Shown: in pieces, positions 1 through 8,512 of the stretch
How positions within the stretch are numbered: the first letter of the stretch is position 1
How the letters are laid out: each line of letters begins with the position of its first letter
NCBI GenBank assembly: GCA_964535715.1
Contig: CAZHUO010000005.1
Location: 1 to 60,279, forward strand
Source: CAZCCC01 sp964535715
GTDB taxonomy: Bacteria; Patescibacteriota; Patescibacteriia; Buchananbacterales; UBA6539
DNA length: 60,279 nt
Reading direction: 5' to 3'
Translations under genes and position numbers: made by a program
The notes under the pieces: generated by a model
What the model was told of the DNA's origin: nothing
Database searches by the model: none
What the model saw: only the letters and a program-made list of their open reading frames with translations

Positions 1-24
1 TTGATACCTTGTAATTATATCATT

Positions 25-37
25 CTATGTCGCATTT
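25..37. repeat. Left arm of a 13-bp inverted repeat shared with the far end of the window
   Basis: The 13 bases CTATGTCGCATTT recur as an exact reverse complement at 60242-60254, near the other end of the window. The match stops at exactly 13 bases on both sides. A repeat at both ends would fit assembly breaks at an interspersed element, but chance cannot be excluded. Confidence 0.5.
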
Positions 38-61
38 CTATTTAGAATATAACGTCTTTAA

Positions 62-111
62 TAAAAAAAGAGCCTGCAGAAGCTCTTATTTTTTAAAATC
101 TTCTGCAGGCT
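62..111 (-). terminator. Intrinsic terminator of the large lipoprotein gene
   Basis: A perfect 12-bp stem (71-82 with 100-111) encloses a 17-nt loop. Read on the minus strand the hairpin is followed by a run of seven T. It lies about 30 bp past the stop of the minus-strand gene ending at 144. Confidence 0.85.
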
Positions 112-143
112 TATTACCTCAAGTGGCTCCTTATAATGGAGCC

Positions 144-3100
144 TTAACGATCAATTATGATCGTGTCTATTGCCCTTTCAACAGGTGGCAGGGCGGGACC
201 AGGGCAACTTCCGGTACTACACGGAAGTTCTTCCTCAGTTATGTCTGACGGGACCAAAAATACCGCAATCTTAGTGGCATTGTGGTCTAGGCCGCCGGTC
301 ACAAACCAGCAAGTCCATGTTCCGTCTTCATTAATGGGAGTTAGGCTCCCTGGAACACCAAACAGTGGCTTCGGCCACCAGTTGCCCTCCACGTATACGT
401 AGACAACAACTGCGTAATTTCCAGGAACGGCATTTGACAATGTGCCGTCGATGTTCCCCGGATCAAGTGATCCATACGGGGCAACATATGTGATCTCAAA
501 TGCCGGTAAGCGACTTACCCAAACAGATGCAAGGGCCTGCTCTAAATCCGGAATCTGATCGCACGGTTCGCACAAATCTGGGTTAACACCTTCTGGCATT
601 AGAAATGCCAGAATTTCTGTTGCCCGCGAATCGAGCAATTCAAAACTCCAGCTGCCATCAGGATCGACCGAAACCGTCAGGTCAGTCACGAGCCACCAGT
701 ACCCATCTGGCATCTTTATATAGATCGCGACTGAATCGCCAAGACATGCCTGGCCGGTAAGCGTGCCAAATTCTCCGTCGTCAAGCAACGGAATATCGCT
801 AAAGCGAATAATTGGCGCTTCACAGCCTTGTACCACATTAACGGTACGCGTTGCGGTGCCAGTATTGCCAGAACTGTCAGTGGCGGTAAAGCCGACCGAA
901 TACGTTCCAACAACGCCGACATTGACTCCGCTTGTGTCAATTAAAACTGCGACTGCTCCGTCAACGTCATCCAGTGCGGTTGCACCGGGGTCGGTGTACG
1001 GAGTACCGAGGATCCAAGTAAGCGGATTGTCTCCCAGCAGGGTAATGACAGGCGCAGAAGTATCAATACCAATGCCTCGGTTAACCCAGGCATTGGCCGG
1101 TGAATCCGGAATAATCGGTCTTTCCAGACATACCTGAGTCAATTCGGGGACATCGCCACAAACTACTACAGTTGTACCCTCATAAACGAGGAATGCAACT
1201 ATCTCAGTCGTTTTGATATCCTCCTCGGCCAGCCAAACCGAGCATAGCCCAGAGGCGTCAGGCTGAATTAGCGGTGCCTCGTATTGAGGCTTGGAAAACC
1301 ATGCTGCAGGCTTTCCTTCCTGCAACACCTTAAAATACACATTGACCCGCCAAAGTGTCGGATCGTAATCCGTCACTTTGATTACCACGTTTCCAGTCAA
1401 TTCCCAAGCGGGAAATGACTGAAACGAGATATGCGGAATTCTTTGCCGCCATGCCACGTCTAGCGTATCCGGAATAATTGGCGCATCTTTGGCAATCAGC
1501 GCCTTCTCATTCTCATAGGAGACACATTGGTCTACCTGAAAATCAGAATAGACCAGGTAAGCGGCAACTTCCTCGGCGTCAGGGCTTATTTGACATGACC
1601 AGCTAAGATTCTGTTCAATCGGCGTCAACGGCTGTTCACACGAGGGCATTGTCTGCCACTCCGTTCCATGCTTTTCTCTTACGAGAATAGCATACTCCTC
1701 GTGTTCATTGGCATTTATGCCTTCGACGTAACCAGTAACCTGGGTACCCTTGCCGAACAGCGGAACATCTACAAGTTCCACATTCTTCGCCGGCGCAAAC
1801 GCTACTTCATCACGATCAATTTCGCCGGGAAGCGTGGGAACTTCGGGAGTTCCAAGGGTAAAGTCCGGTATTGGACCGCCATTTCTGGCAACCAATACCA
1901 CTAAAACACCCTTCGCAGAGCTGTCATTGCGGTCATTGGCACAAGCGCCATAAAATAAGTAATCGCAACCGACAGCTATTTTGGTCGATGACTCGACCTT
2001 GGGGTAGTAGAGAGTGTCACCGCCCCGCAGAAACACCAACACCCATACATCATTGGCGTCCACGCCAGTGACTGGGCCGCCAACCATGTAGGTAGACTCG
2101 ATTGGTTGGAGATGATTGAATTCGCGAATATCGGGAATATCCGTAATCTCAATCCCGGGGTTCCCAGGGCTTGGTACACAATCTACTTCACCTTCGCCTT
2201 CGACCGGTGGTTCGCCTTCGCCTTCAGCAGGGACTTCGCCTTCACCTTCAGCAGGGACTTCGCCTTCGCCTTCGACAGGAGGTTCACCTTCCGAGGGTAT
2301 ACCAAAATCAGAAATAACGTAGGCAACAGCGCTGGGGATGTTAGGCATCCCAACGCACCCGGCAGAACAAGCAGGAACTTGCGTTCCAACCGTAATTAAG
2401 TACGAGACAACCTGAAGAAGTGCGGTGTCGTACTGGTTTGTCGCAACATCGACAAACCATTGACAGTTCCCATCAATGCCGCGCAAATCAGTTGCGTTGC
2501 TTTTACTATACCAAAGCGAATCTTCGCCTTGGACATAATTCATGACAACATAGTTGGCGGTATTTATACCACCAACCTTGCCATATAAGCGATAGGTTGC
2601 AACGACCGGCCTATCAGGATTAAAATTCCTGACATCCGGAACAACCTCATGCGTTATGGTCACAGGACCTTCACCGCACGCAACTGGTTCACCTTCGCCT
2701 TCAACGGGGATTTCACCTTCGCCTTCGACCGGTGGTTCGCCTTCGCCTTCAGCAGGGACTTCGCCTTCACCTTCAGCAGGGACTTCGCCTTCGCCTTCGA
2801 CAGGAGGTTCACCTTCCGAGGGTATACCAAAATCAGAAATAACGTAGGCAACAGCGCTGGGGATGTTAGGCATCCCAACGCACCCGGCAGAACAAGCAGG
2901 AACTTGCGTTCCAACCGTAATTAAGTACGAGACAACCTGAAGAAGTGCGGTGTCGTACTGGTTTGTCGCAACATCGACAAACCATTGACAGTTCCCATCA
3001 ATGCCGCGCAAATCAGTTGCGTTGCTTTTACTATACCAAAGCGAATCTTCGCCTTGGACATAATTCATGACAACATAGTTGGCGGTATTTATACCACCAA

Positions 3101-3821
3101 CCTTGCCATATAAGCGATAGGTTGCAACGACCGGCCTATCAGGATTAAAATTCCTGACATCCGGAACAACCTCATGCGTTATGGTCACAGGACCTTCACC
3201 GCACGCAACTGGTTCACCTTCGCCTTCAACGGGGATTTCGCCTTCGCCTTCAACGGGGATTTCGCCTTCGCACGTTGGTTCTCCTTCGCCTTCAGCCGGT
3301 ACTTCGCCTTCTCCTTCAGGCTCAGGAAAATCATACGGCGACACAAAAGTAAACTTGAAGTCACCCTTGTTTGTATTCAGGGTGACTTCGGCCTGACGAA
3401 CAACATCATACCGCCACGGAATGTTCACCTGGAAACCTTCGTTTTCCGAGATTATCCAACCGCCAATATGAATCCCTAATCCCACCAGAAGCCCAACAAT
3501 CTGATAGGTGGTTTCGTCATCTGGCACTTTTTTGTCTTCAAGCCAATCGATTCGAAGCTCTACATTGGGCTCTTGTGGCGACTTATACACCACCAGCTTG
3601 ATACCGCTTCCTGTCTGAAGGCGACAATTGCTCGCCTTGATCGGGATGTAATTGAGTGGCGAATTTACCACTACTTCGGTATCGTTTACGGTTTCTTCAT
3701 TTTGGAGGACATAATTCTCCGCCATTTTCTGCCCGGCGCTGTCATAGCGCGGTACGGTAAATGACCCAGAACATCCGGCCAAAACTGCCAACAACACTAC
3801 TACCAGACCAACCTTTTTCAT
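144..3821 (-). CDS. Large multi-module surface lipoprotein with EGEGE linkers and a DUF5011-like domain
   Basis: This is a 1225-residue predicted lipoprotein: the N terminus has two lysines, a hydrophobic stretch and a lipobox LAGC with Cys17. Linkers of repeating PVEGEGE/PAEGEGE separate modules at about residues 170-210, 350-385 and 525-560. A 175-residue unit occurs twice with no difference. Further diverged modules share a pattern of W-x-K-P, then D-G-x-W, then A-T-x-I-A-x-F-L, so I count about seven related beta-rich modules. Residues about 920-1005 resemble a DUF5011/HYR Ig-like domain (VITLLGDNPL, YTDPGATA, NVGVVGTYSV). An AGGAG Shine-Dalgarno at 3830-3834 supports the start. The gene is clearly richer in G+C than its neighbours and has its own terminator, which suggests horizontal acquisition. 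Ligand and function are unknown; a cell-surface role is inferred. Confidence 0.85.
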   Translation of the reverse strand: MKKVGLVVVLLAVLAGCSGSFTVPRYDSAGQKMAENYVLQNEETVNDTEVVVNSPLNYIPIKASNCRLQTGSGIKLVVYKSPQEPNVELRIDWLEDKKVPDDETTYQIVGLLVGLGIHIGGWIISENEGFQVNIPWRYDVVRQAEVTLNTNKGDFKFTFVSPYDFPEPEGEGEVPAEGEGEPTCEGEIPVEGEGEIPVEGEGEPVACGEGPVTITHEVVPDVRNFNPDRPVVATYRLYGKVGGINTANYVVMNYVQGEDSLWYSKSNATDLRGIDGNCQWFVDVATNQYDTALLQVVSYLITVGTQVPACSAGCVGMPNIPSAVAYVISDFGIPSEGEPPVEGEGEVPAEGEGEVPAEGEGEPPVEGEGEIPVEGEGEPVACGEGPVTITHEVVPDVRNFNPDRPVVATYRLYGKVGGINTANYVVMNYVQGEDSLWYSKSNATDLRGIDGNCQWFVDVATNQYDTALLQVVSYLITVGTQVPACSAGCVGMPNIPSAVAYVISDFGIPSEGEPPVEGEGEVPAEGEGEVPAEGEGEPPVEGEGEVDCVPSPGNPGIEITDIPDIREFNHLQPIESTYMVGGPVTGVDANDVWVLVFLRGGDTLYYPKVESSTKIAVGCDYLFYGACANDRNDSSAKGVLVVLVARNGGPIPDFTLGTPEVPTLPGEIDRDEVAFAPAKNVELVDVPLFGKGTQVTGYVEGINANEHEEYAILVREKHGTEWQTMPSCEQPLTPIEQNLSWSCQISPDAEEVAAYLVYSDFQVDQCVSYENEKALIAKDAPIIPDTLDVAWRQRIPHISFQSFPAWELTGNVVIKVTDYDPTLWRVNVYFKVLQEGKPAAWFSKPQYEAPLIQPDASGLCSVWLAEEDIKTTEIVAFLVYEGTTVVVCGDVPELTQVCLERPIIPDSPANAWVNRGIGIDTSAPVITLLGDNPLTWILGTPYTDPGATALDDVDGAVAVLIDTSGVNVGVVGTYSVGFTATDSSGNTGTATRTVNVVQGCEAPIIRFSDIPLLDDGEFGTLTGQACLGDSVAIYIKMPDGYWWLVTDLTVSVDPDGSWSFELLDSRATEILAFLMPEGVNPDLCEPCDQIPDLEQALASVWVSRLPAFEITYVAPYGSLDPGNIDGTLSNAVPGNYAVVVYVYVEGNWWPKPLFGVPGSLTPINEDGTWTCWFVTGGLDHNATKIAVFLVPSDITEEELPCSTGSCPGPALPPVERAIDTIIIDR
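2187..3239. repeat. Perfect 525-bp tandem duplication inside the lipoprotein gene
   Basis: Bases 2187-2714 match 2712-3239 at an offset of exactly 525 bp, and I found no mismatch when reading the lines against each other. The period is 175 codons, so the frame is kept. The boundaries fall in the low-complexity DNA encoding EGEGE linkers, which would favour slippage or unequal recombination. Identity at silent sites implies a very recent event, gene conversion or an assembly effect. Confidence 0.9.
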
Positions 3822-3825
3822 TGTT

Positions 3826-4021
3826 CAATCTCCTATGTTTTTTTAACTAAAAACAGAGGCGGCACCACAAGTGCTTACCTCAACAACACAACCTTAACTT
3901 CTATATTTAAAGGCATCTCTGTAAAAAACAGAAAAACCTGTAACAGGGTATTAGATTTTCAAAGTACATACAACCATACTCTGAAGTATTGAAACTTATC
4001 ACAAAATAAAAATTTTGTCAA
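3826..4021 (-). promoter_or_regulatory. Leader and weak candidate promoter of the lipoprotein gene
   Basis: The 230-bp gap upstream of the lipoprotein holds a TTGACA on the minus strand (4021-4016). It is followed by a weak extended -10 (TGTGATAAG, with GATAAG at 4000-3995). The spacing of 15 is short, so the promoter is tentative. The AGGAG at 3834-3830, six bases before the ATG, is one of few clear Shine-Dalgarno sites in the window. Nothing else was recognised here. Confidence 0.35.
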
Positions 4022-4051
4022 GGTCTTTTTTTTACCAGGTCTTCTTATCAA

Positions 4052-4079
4052 AAAAATCAGCTATTAATTGCTGATTTTT
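4052..4079 (-). terminator. Terminator downstream of secA
   Basis: A 10-bp perfect stem (4052-4061 with 4070-4079) has an 8-nt loop, and its arms end in A and T runs. It lies 26 bp beyond the secA stop. Because the stem is flanked by A and T runs it could work in both directions. Confidence 0.6.
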
Positions 4080-4104
4080 ATGTAAATTTAGCTTATTATT
4101 TCAT

Positions 4105-6972
4105 TTAATCCTGCATTCCGTGGCACTTCTTAAATTTCTTTCCGCTCCCACACGGGCATAAATCATTGCGGCCGACTTTCTGACCGCTGTAATGAGTGGC
4201 ATTATTGCTTGCCGGCGCTTGCGTTTTTCGGCTTTGAATTTCTTTTTGCTGGGCAGTTTTTTCCCCACCTTGGCCAGCCGCAGCCTGAAATATTGTACTG
4301 CCGGTTGAACTGCTTGTCTTTAAAGGCGCAGTAAAAGTCAAGTTCGTTGTCCTCTCCATCATTGACGGCGCAACTTCAGAAGCAATGCCCATTTTATAGA
4401 TGCTATAGACAATTTGCTTTCTGATCATTCCCAAAAGCTCTTTAAACATCTTGAAAGATTCTTTTTTATATTCAATTAGAGGGTCGCGCTGGCCATAGCC
4501 TCTAAGCCCGATTCCGGTTCGCAAATGGTCAAGTGCTTCCAAATGATCTATCCATAATGTATCAATGCTTCTTATCATTAAACCCTTTTCAATCCGCCTC
4601 ATTGCGGTTTCACTGCCTATCGCTTTATTAATTTTTTCTTCAATGTCATTATATGACTGAACTGCCAAATTATAAGCATAACCAAAAAGTTTTGTCCTTG
4701 ACGACTTATCTTGAATACCGCTGCCCGCTTCGTCTTTTATTTCCTCAAGCTTTATCCTCATTGCAGAAGATACAGTAAAAATTGTATTAAGGACTTCATA
4801 AATTTCTTCGATATCCCAAGTTTTTTCATCGTCTGAAGCGGTATGAAAATTTATAATTTCATTAATCTCTTCCTTAACCAATTCTAAAACTTGATTTTTC
4901 AGATCTTTATTATCCATAATATCAAGCCGCTTTTTATAAATAGTTTCCCGGTGCTTGTTTAAAACATCATCATATTCAACCAGATGTTTTCTGGTATCAA
5001 AATGAAAGCCTTCAACTTTTTTTTGCGCCGTTTCCAATGAACGGGAAATCATTTTATTTTCAATTGGCATGTCTTCAGGAACTTTTAGTGTCTCCATCAA
5101 ACGTTTAACCCTATCGGCTCCAAATATCCTCATTAAATCATCATCCATGCAGACATAGAATTGTGATGTGCCGGGATCGCCTTGCCGTCCGCCTCTTCCG
5201 CGAAGCTGATTGTCAATCCGCCTTGATTCATGCCTTTCAGTACCGATTATTAAAAGACCGCCAAGCTCTTTTACTTTTTTTTCTTCATCTAAATCAACCG
5301 GATCGCCGCCAAGCTTAATGTCAACTCCCCTGCCGGCCATATTTGTCGCCAAAGTCACTGCACCAAGCCTTCCGGCCTGTGAAATTATTTGGGCTTCTTT
5401 TTCATGATGCTTGGCGTTTAAAATTTGAAATTGGACTCCCTCCCTGGTTAAAAGCTCTCCAAGCAATTCATTTTTTTCAATTGAAATCGTGCCAATCAGC
5501 ACCGGCTGGCCGTTTTGGCTTTTTTCTTTGACTTCTTGAACAACTGCTTTAAATTTTCCTTCTTCATTTTTGTAAATTCTGTCTGACAAATCTTTTCTTG
5601 CCAATTCCCTATTGGTCGGAATTATCGCCACATCTAAATTATATATTTTTGAAAATTCTTCAGCTTCAGTCGCCGCCGTTCCGGTCATTCCGGCAAGTTT
5701 TTTATATAGTCGAAAATAATTTTGAAAAGTAATAGTTGCCAAAGTCCGGCTTTCACGCTGAACATTTACGCCTTCTTTGGCTTCAATTGCCTGATGCAAT
5801 CCTTCGCTATAACGCCGGCCGTACATCATGCGGCCGGTAAATTCATCAACTATAATCACTTCTCCGTCTTTTACAACATAGTCTCGGTCTCGCCGAAACA
5901 AAGCATGGGCTTTTAATGCCTGCTCAATGTGATGAACATCGGAAATTCCGCCTTCAATATAAATATTTTCAACTCCCAGCCATTTTTCCATCTTTGCTAT
6001 GCCTTCTTCCGTTAAGGTTGCCGCTCTCATTTTTTCATCAACATTGTAATCTTCGTTTTCTTTAAGCTGAGTGACAAGCTTGGCAAATTTATAGTATTTA
6101 TCCGTTGAGTCCATATCTGGTGCGGAGATTATCAAAGGCGTTCTGGCTTCATCTATTAAAATACTATCAACTTCATCAACAATCGCATAATTTAAATCAC
6201 GCTGAACCATTTCGCTTAAATCCGACACCATATTGTCCCGCAAATAATCAAAGCCAAATTCATTATTAGTACCGTAAGTAATATCGGCCAAATAAGCCTC
6301 TTTTCTTGAAACGGGCTTTAAGTGAGCAAGCCTTTCATCGGCAGATTTTTCGTCAACATAATTTGGATCATAAACAAAAGCGGCGTCATGAATAATCACG
6401 CCGCAAGAAAGACCAAGCAAATTATAAACCGGCGCCATCCACCCGCAATCCCTTCGGGAAAGATAATCATTAACTGTGACCAAATGCGCCCCTTCGCCAA
6501 GTAAAGCGTTCAAATACAAACTCGTTGTTGCCGACAATGTTTTTCCTTCTCCGGTTTTTTGTTCGGCAATCTGTCCTTTATGTAAAATTATTCCGGCTAA
6601 AAGCTGAACGTCATAATGCCTTTGGCTCAAAACCCTTTTAGACGCTTCTCTCACGCAGGCGAAAGCATCGGGTATAATTTTTTCAAATTTTTTATTGGCA
6701 ACTTCGAGGTATTCCTTAACCAAACTCTGCCTTAATTTATCTTGATCGGTTCCGATACGCCTGATTTGATTCAATAAATCCCGCTCTCTTTCCCGCCAAA
6801 TAACCGCTTCTTTTAAAACTACCTTTTTGAATTCCTGGGTTTTATTTTTTAAATCATTATCAGAAAAGCCCTCGAATTCTTTTTCGAGGCTGCTGATTTT
6901 TTCAACAACAGGCGAAAATCTCTGCAAATACTTTTCATTTGCGTCGCCGAAAATTTTACTTAATAAAGACAT
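4105..6972 (-). CDS. secA: Preprotein translocase ATPase SecA
   Basis: SecA is the motor ATPase that drives unfolded proteins through SecYEG. Visible motifs are Walker A GEGKT near residue 105, the VDEVDSILIDEARTP Walker B region, GMTGTA, NMAGRGVDIKLGG, the arginine-finger region LRGRGGRQGDPG, and a C-terminal zinc motif CPCGSGKKFKKCH. Two usually conserved positions differ from common SecA: V for T in GRGTD and G for S in GRSGRQGD. At about 955 residues it is slightly longer than typical. An upstream in-frame ATG at 6987 exists, but the -10 box covers 6987-6992, so the ATG at 6972 is preferred. That leaves only a very short leader. Confidence 0.97.
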   Translation of the reverse strand: MSLLSKIFGDANEKYLQRFSPVVEKISSLEKEFEGFSDNDLKNKTQEFKKVVLKEAVIWRERERDLLNQIRRIGTDQDKLRQSLVKEYLEVANKKFEKIIPDAFACVREASKRVLSQRHYDVQLLAGIILHKGQIAEQKTGEGKTLSATTSLYLNALLGEGAHLVTVNDYLSRRDCGWMAPVYNLLGLSCGVIIHDAAFVYDPNYVDEKSADERLAHLKPVSRKEAYLADITYGTNNEFGFDYLRDNMVSDLSEMVQRDLNYAIVDEVDSILIDEARTPLIISAPDMDSTDKYYKFAKLVTQLKENEDYNVDEKMRAATLTEEGIAKMEKWLGVENIYIEGGISDVHHIEQALKAHALFRRDRDYVVKDGEVIIVDEFTGRMMYGRRYSEGLHQAIEAKEGVNVQRESRTLATITFQNYFRLYKKLAGMTGTAATEAEEFSKIYNLDVAIIPTNRELARKDLSDRIYKNEEGKFKAVVQEVKEKSQNGQPVLIGTISIEKNELLGELLTREGVQFQILNAKHHEKEAQIISQAGRLGAVTLATNMAGRGVDIKLGGDPVDLDEEKKVKELGGLLIIGTERHESRRIDNQLRGRGGRQGDPGTSQFYVCMDDDLMRIFGADRVKRLMETLKVPEDMPIENKMISRSLETAQKKVEGFHFDTRKHLVEYDDVLNKHRETIYKKRLDIMDNKDLKNQVLELVKEEINEIINFHTASDDEKTWDIEEIYEVLNTIFTVSSAMRIKLEEIKDEAGSGIQDKSSRTKLFGYAYNLAVQSYNDIEEKINKAIGSETAMRRIEKGLMIRSIDTLWIDHLEALDHLRTGIGLRGYGQRDPLIEYKKESFKMFKELLGMIRKQIVYSIYKMGIASEVAPSMMERTTNLTFTAPLKTSSSTGSTIFQAAAGQGGEKTAQQKEIQSRKTQAPASNNATHYSGQKVGRNDLCPCGSGKKFKKCHGMQD

Positions 6973-6986
6973 AATTATGCTTTGCA

Positions 6987-7015
6987 ATTATACTAAATTA
7001 ATAAGCACTTGACAA
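6987..7015 (-). promoter_or_regulatory. secA promoter
   Basis: On the minus strand TTGTCA (7015-7010) is followed after 17 bp by a perfect TATAAT (6992-6987). The expected transcription start is near 6980, only about 8 nt before the ATG at 6972. The -35 overlaps that of the divergent promoter of the receiver gene. Confidence 0.65.
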
Positions 7016-7046
7016 TAGCTTGACTACGGACTAACCTAAATTTAGG
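7009..7046 (+). promoter_or_regulatory. Candidate promoter and palindrome upstream of the receiver gene
   Basis: TTGACA (7009-7014) and a second TTGACT (7020-7025) precede a poor -10 (TAACCT at 7032-7037). A perfect 12-bp palindrome CCTAAATTTAGG lies at 7035-7046 and could bind a regulator. A good AAGGAG Shine-Dalgarno at 7061-7066 precedes the ATG at 7073. Confidence 0.4.
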
Positions 7047-7072
7047 AAAAGTAAAAAAATAAGGAGATTAAA

Positions 7073-7441
7073 ATGAAAATACTGATTGCAGACGACTATG
7101 AAGGAATCAGGGAACTTAACAGAGATTTGTTTAAAAATGCAGGCTTTCAGGTGGAAACTGCGGAAAACGGAGCTGAAGCGTTTAATCTATTTAGAAAAGC
7201 TTTTCAAAACGATAAATTCGATGTTGTTTTAACTGACATGGAGATGCCAGACATTAACGGAGCTCAATTAGCTCAATTAATAAGTACCTTCGAAATCAAT
7301 TCTAAAATTGAACGAAAGAAAATGACTCCGGTAATAATTTATACCGGAAATATGAATGTATTTGAGGGTGCATTTGCGGTTATCCCAAAAAATTTATTAA
7401 CGCTAAAATTGACAAATTTAGTTAATGCTTTAATAAAATAG
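7073..7441 (+). CDS. Stand-alone response-regulator receiver domain protein
   Basis: This is a 122-residue CheY-like receiver with no output domain. It has the acidic pair near the N terminus (ADDYE), the phospho-acceptor aspartate in VLTDMEMPD at about residue 55, the switch Thr in IIYTG and the conserved lysine in IPKN. The phosphoryl donor would be a histidine kinase; none is encoded nearby. It is divergent from secA, has its own terminator and one of the better Shine-Dalgarno sites. A signalling role by protein-protein contact is inferred; the partner is unknown. Confidence 0.9.
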   Translation: MKILIADDYEGIRELNRDLFKNAGFQVETAENGAEAFNLFRKAFQNDKFDVVLTDMEMPDINGAQLAQLISTFEINSKIERKKMTPVIIYTGNMNVFEGAFAVIPKNLLTLKLTNLVNALIK

Positions 7442-7467
7442 GACGGAAAAATCCCGCCCTTTTTTTA
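7440..7467 (+). terminator. Terminator of the receiver gene
   Basis: The stem pairs AGGACGG with the CCCGCCCT region with one A-C mismatch, has a short A-rich loop, and is followed by seven T. It starts at the stop codon. It may also help end the converging murB transcript. Confidence 0.75.
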
Positions 7468-7471
7468 TTTT

Positions 7472-8437
7472 TTAAAAGCCGATATATTGGACTTCTTCCT
7501 CAAGCTGGATGCCCAGTTGGTCTCTCACTCTCATTTTTAGATCAGAAACCATCATTACCACATGTTCAGCTTTGGCGCCTCCCTTATTAATAAAAAAAGC
7601 CGAGTGTTTCTCTGAAATTTTACAGCCGCCGATTTCTTTGCCCTTTAAACCGAGCTTATCGAAAATAAAAGCAACCGGCAACTTTCCGTGTTTTGTTATT
7701 TCATTCCATTCATTTTCAGAAATATCAAGCCCTTTCATTATTTTTCTCTTATCAAGACTTGGATCATCAATTTCAATATTTTTAAAAAAACAGCCGGCAC
7801 TTGGCTCCGTTGGAAGCCTTAATGTCCTTTGTTTAATTATTTTAATCATTTCGTCATGGACTTTTTTCGGATCTTCTTTTTTTAATTTAATTTTCACAGA
7901 AATTATAACTCCGTTTCCGCGCTTTAAAATGCTGTCGCGGTAGTGATACTGCATATCTTCATGCCTTAAATTCCTTATTTTTCCATCCTGATAAACTTCC
8001 AATCCGGTTACTAAGTCGCCAAAGCTTGAACCATAGGCACCGGCATTATTTCTCGCCGCTCCGCCAACAGTTCCGGGAATTCCCGAGGCAAATTCCAAGC
8101 CGCATAAACCGGCATTTGACGCTTCGCCAACTAAACGGCTCAAATTAACTCCGGCTTCGGCAAAAATTTCTTCACCTTTTACGGAAAAATTATTGCTTGC
8201 TGACTTGATAACCAATCCGTTGAAACCGTCGTCAGAGACAAGTAAATTACTTCCCCAACCCAAAATAAAAAATAACAAATCTAATTTTTCAGCCATGTAT
8301 ATCGCTTTTAAGAGATCACTGCTGCAATTTGCCAAATAAAAATATTTCGCCGGTCCACCGATTTTAAAAGTCGTATAATTAGCTAACGGTTCGTTTTCAT
8401 AAACTTCGCCTAGTTTTTGCTTAAGTATATCCAACAT
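7472..8437 (-). CDS. murB: UDP-N-acetylenolpyruvoylglucosamine reductase
   Basis: MurB reduces UDP-GlcNAc-enolpyruvate to UDP-MurNAc using FAD and NADPH. The FAD domain begins with YTTFKIGGPAKYF near residue 20. FASGIPGTVGGAARNNAGAYG follows, then the catalytic serine region PSAGCFFKN and the C-terminal KISEKHSAFFIN. At 321 residues the length is normal. It is the last gene of the minus-strand mur/fts cluster, 75 bp after murC, and that gap is filled by short tandem repeats. Confidence 0.95.
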   Translation of the reverse strand: MLDILKQKLGEVYENEPLANYTTFKIGGPAKYFYLANCSSDLLKAIYMAEKLDLLFFILGWGSNLLVSDDGFNGLVIKSASNNFSVKGEEIFAEAGVNLSRLVGEASNAGLCGLEFASGIPGTVGGAARNNAGAYGSSFGDLVTGLEVYQDGKIRNLRHEDMQYHYRDSILKRGNGVIISVKIKLKKEDPKKVHDEMIKIIKQRTLRLPTEPSAGCFFKNIEIDDPSLDKRKIMKGLDISENEWNEITKHGKLPVAFIFDKLGLKGKEIGGCKISEKHSAFFINKGGAKAEHVVMMVSDLKMRVRDQLGIQLEEEVQYIGF

Positions 8438-8443
8438 GAAAAA

Positions 8444-8478
8444 GAATTAGGAATTAGGAATTAGGAATTAGGAATTTT
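8444..8478. repeat. Tandem heptamer GAATTAG x4 between murC and murB
   Basis: Four exact copies of GAATTAG run from 8444 to 8471, followed by GAATTTTTT. A partial inverted counterpart (CTAATCC, AATTCCTGA) follows up to about 8510. The tract fills the spacer between murC and murB. No promoter was recognised in it. Confidence 0.8.
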
Positions 8479-8512
8479 TTACTTCCCTAATCCATAATTC
8501 ACAATTCCTGAC

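Noticed and set aside
2106..3479. Several open frames on the plus strand and in other minus frames inside the lipoprotein gene
   Set aside because: They are shadows of the EGEGE-coding repeats, giving low-complexity SPSP and FAFA peptides, and overlap a clear lipoprotein frame.
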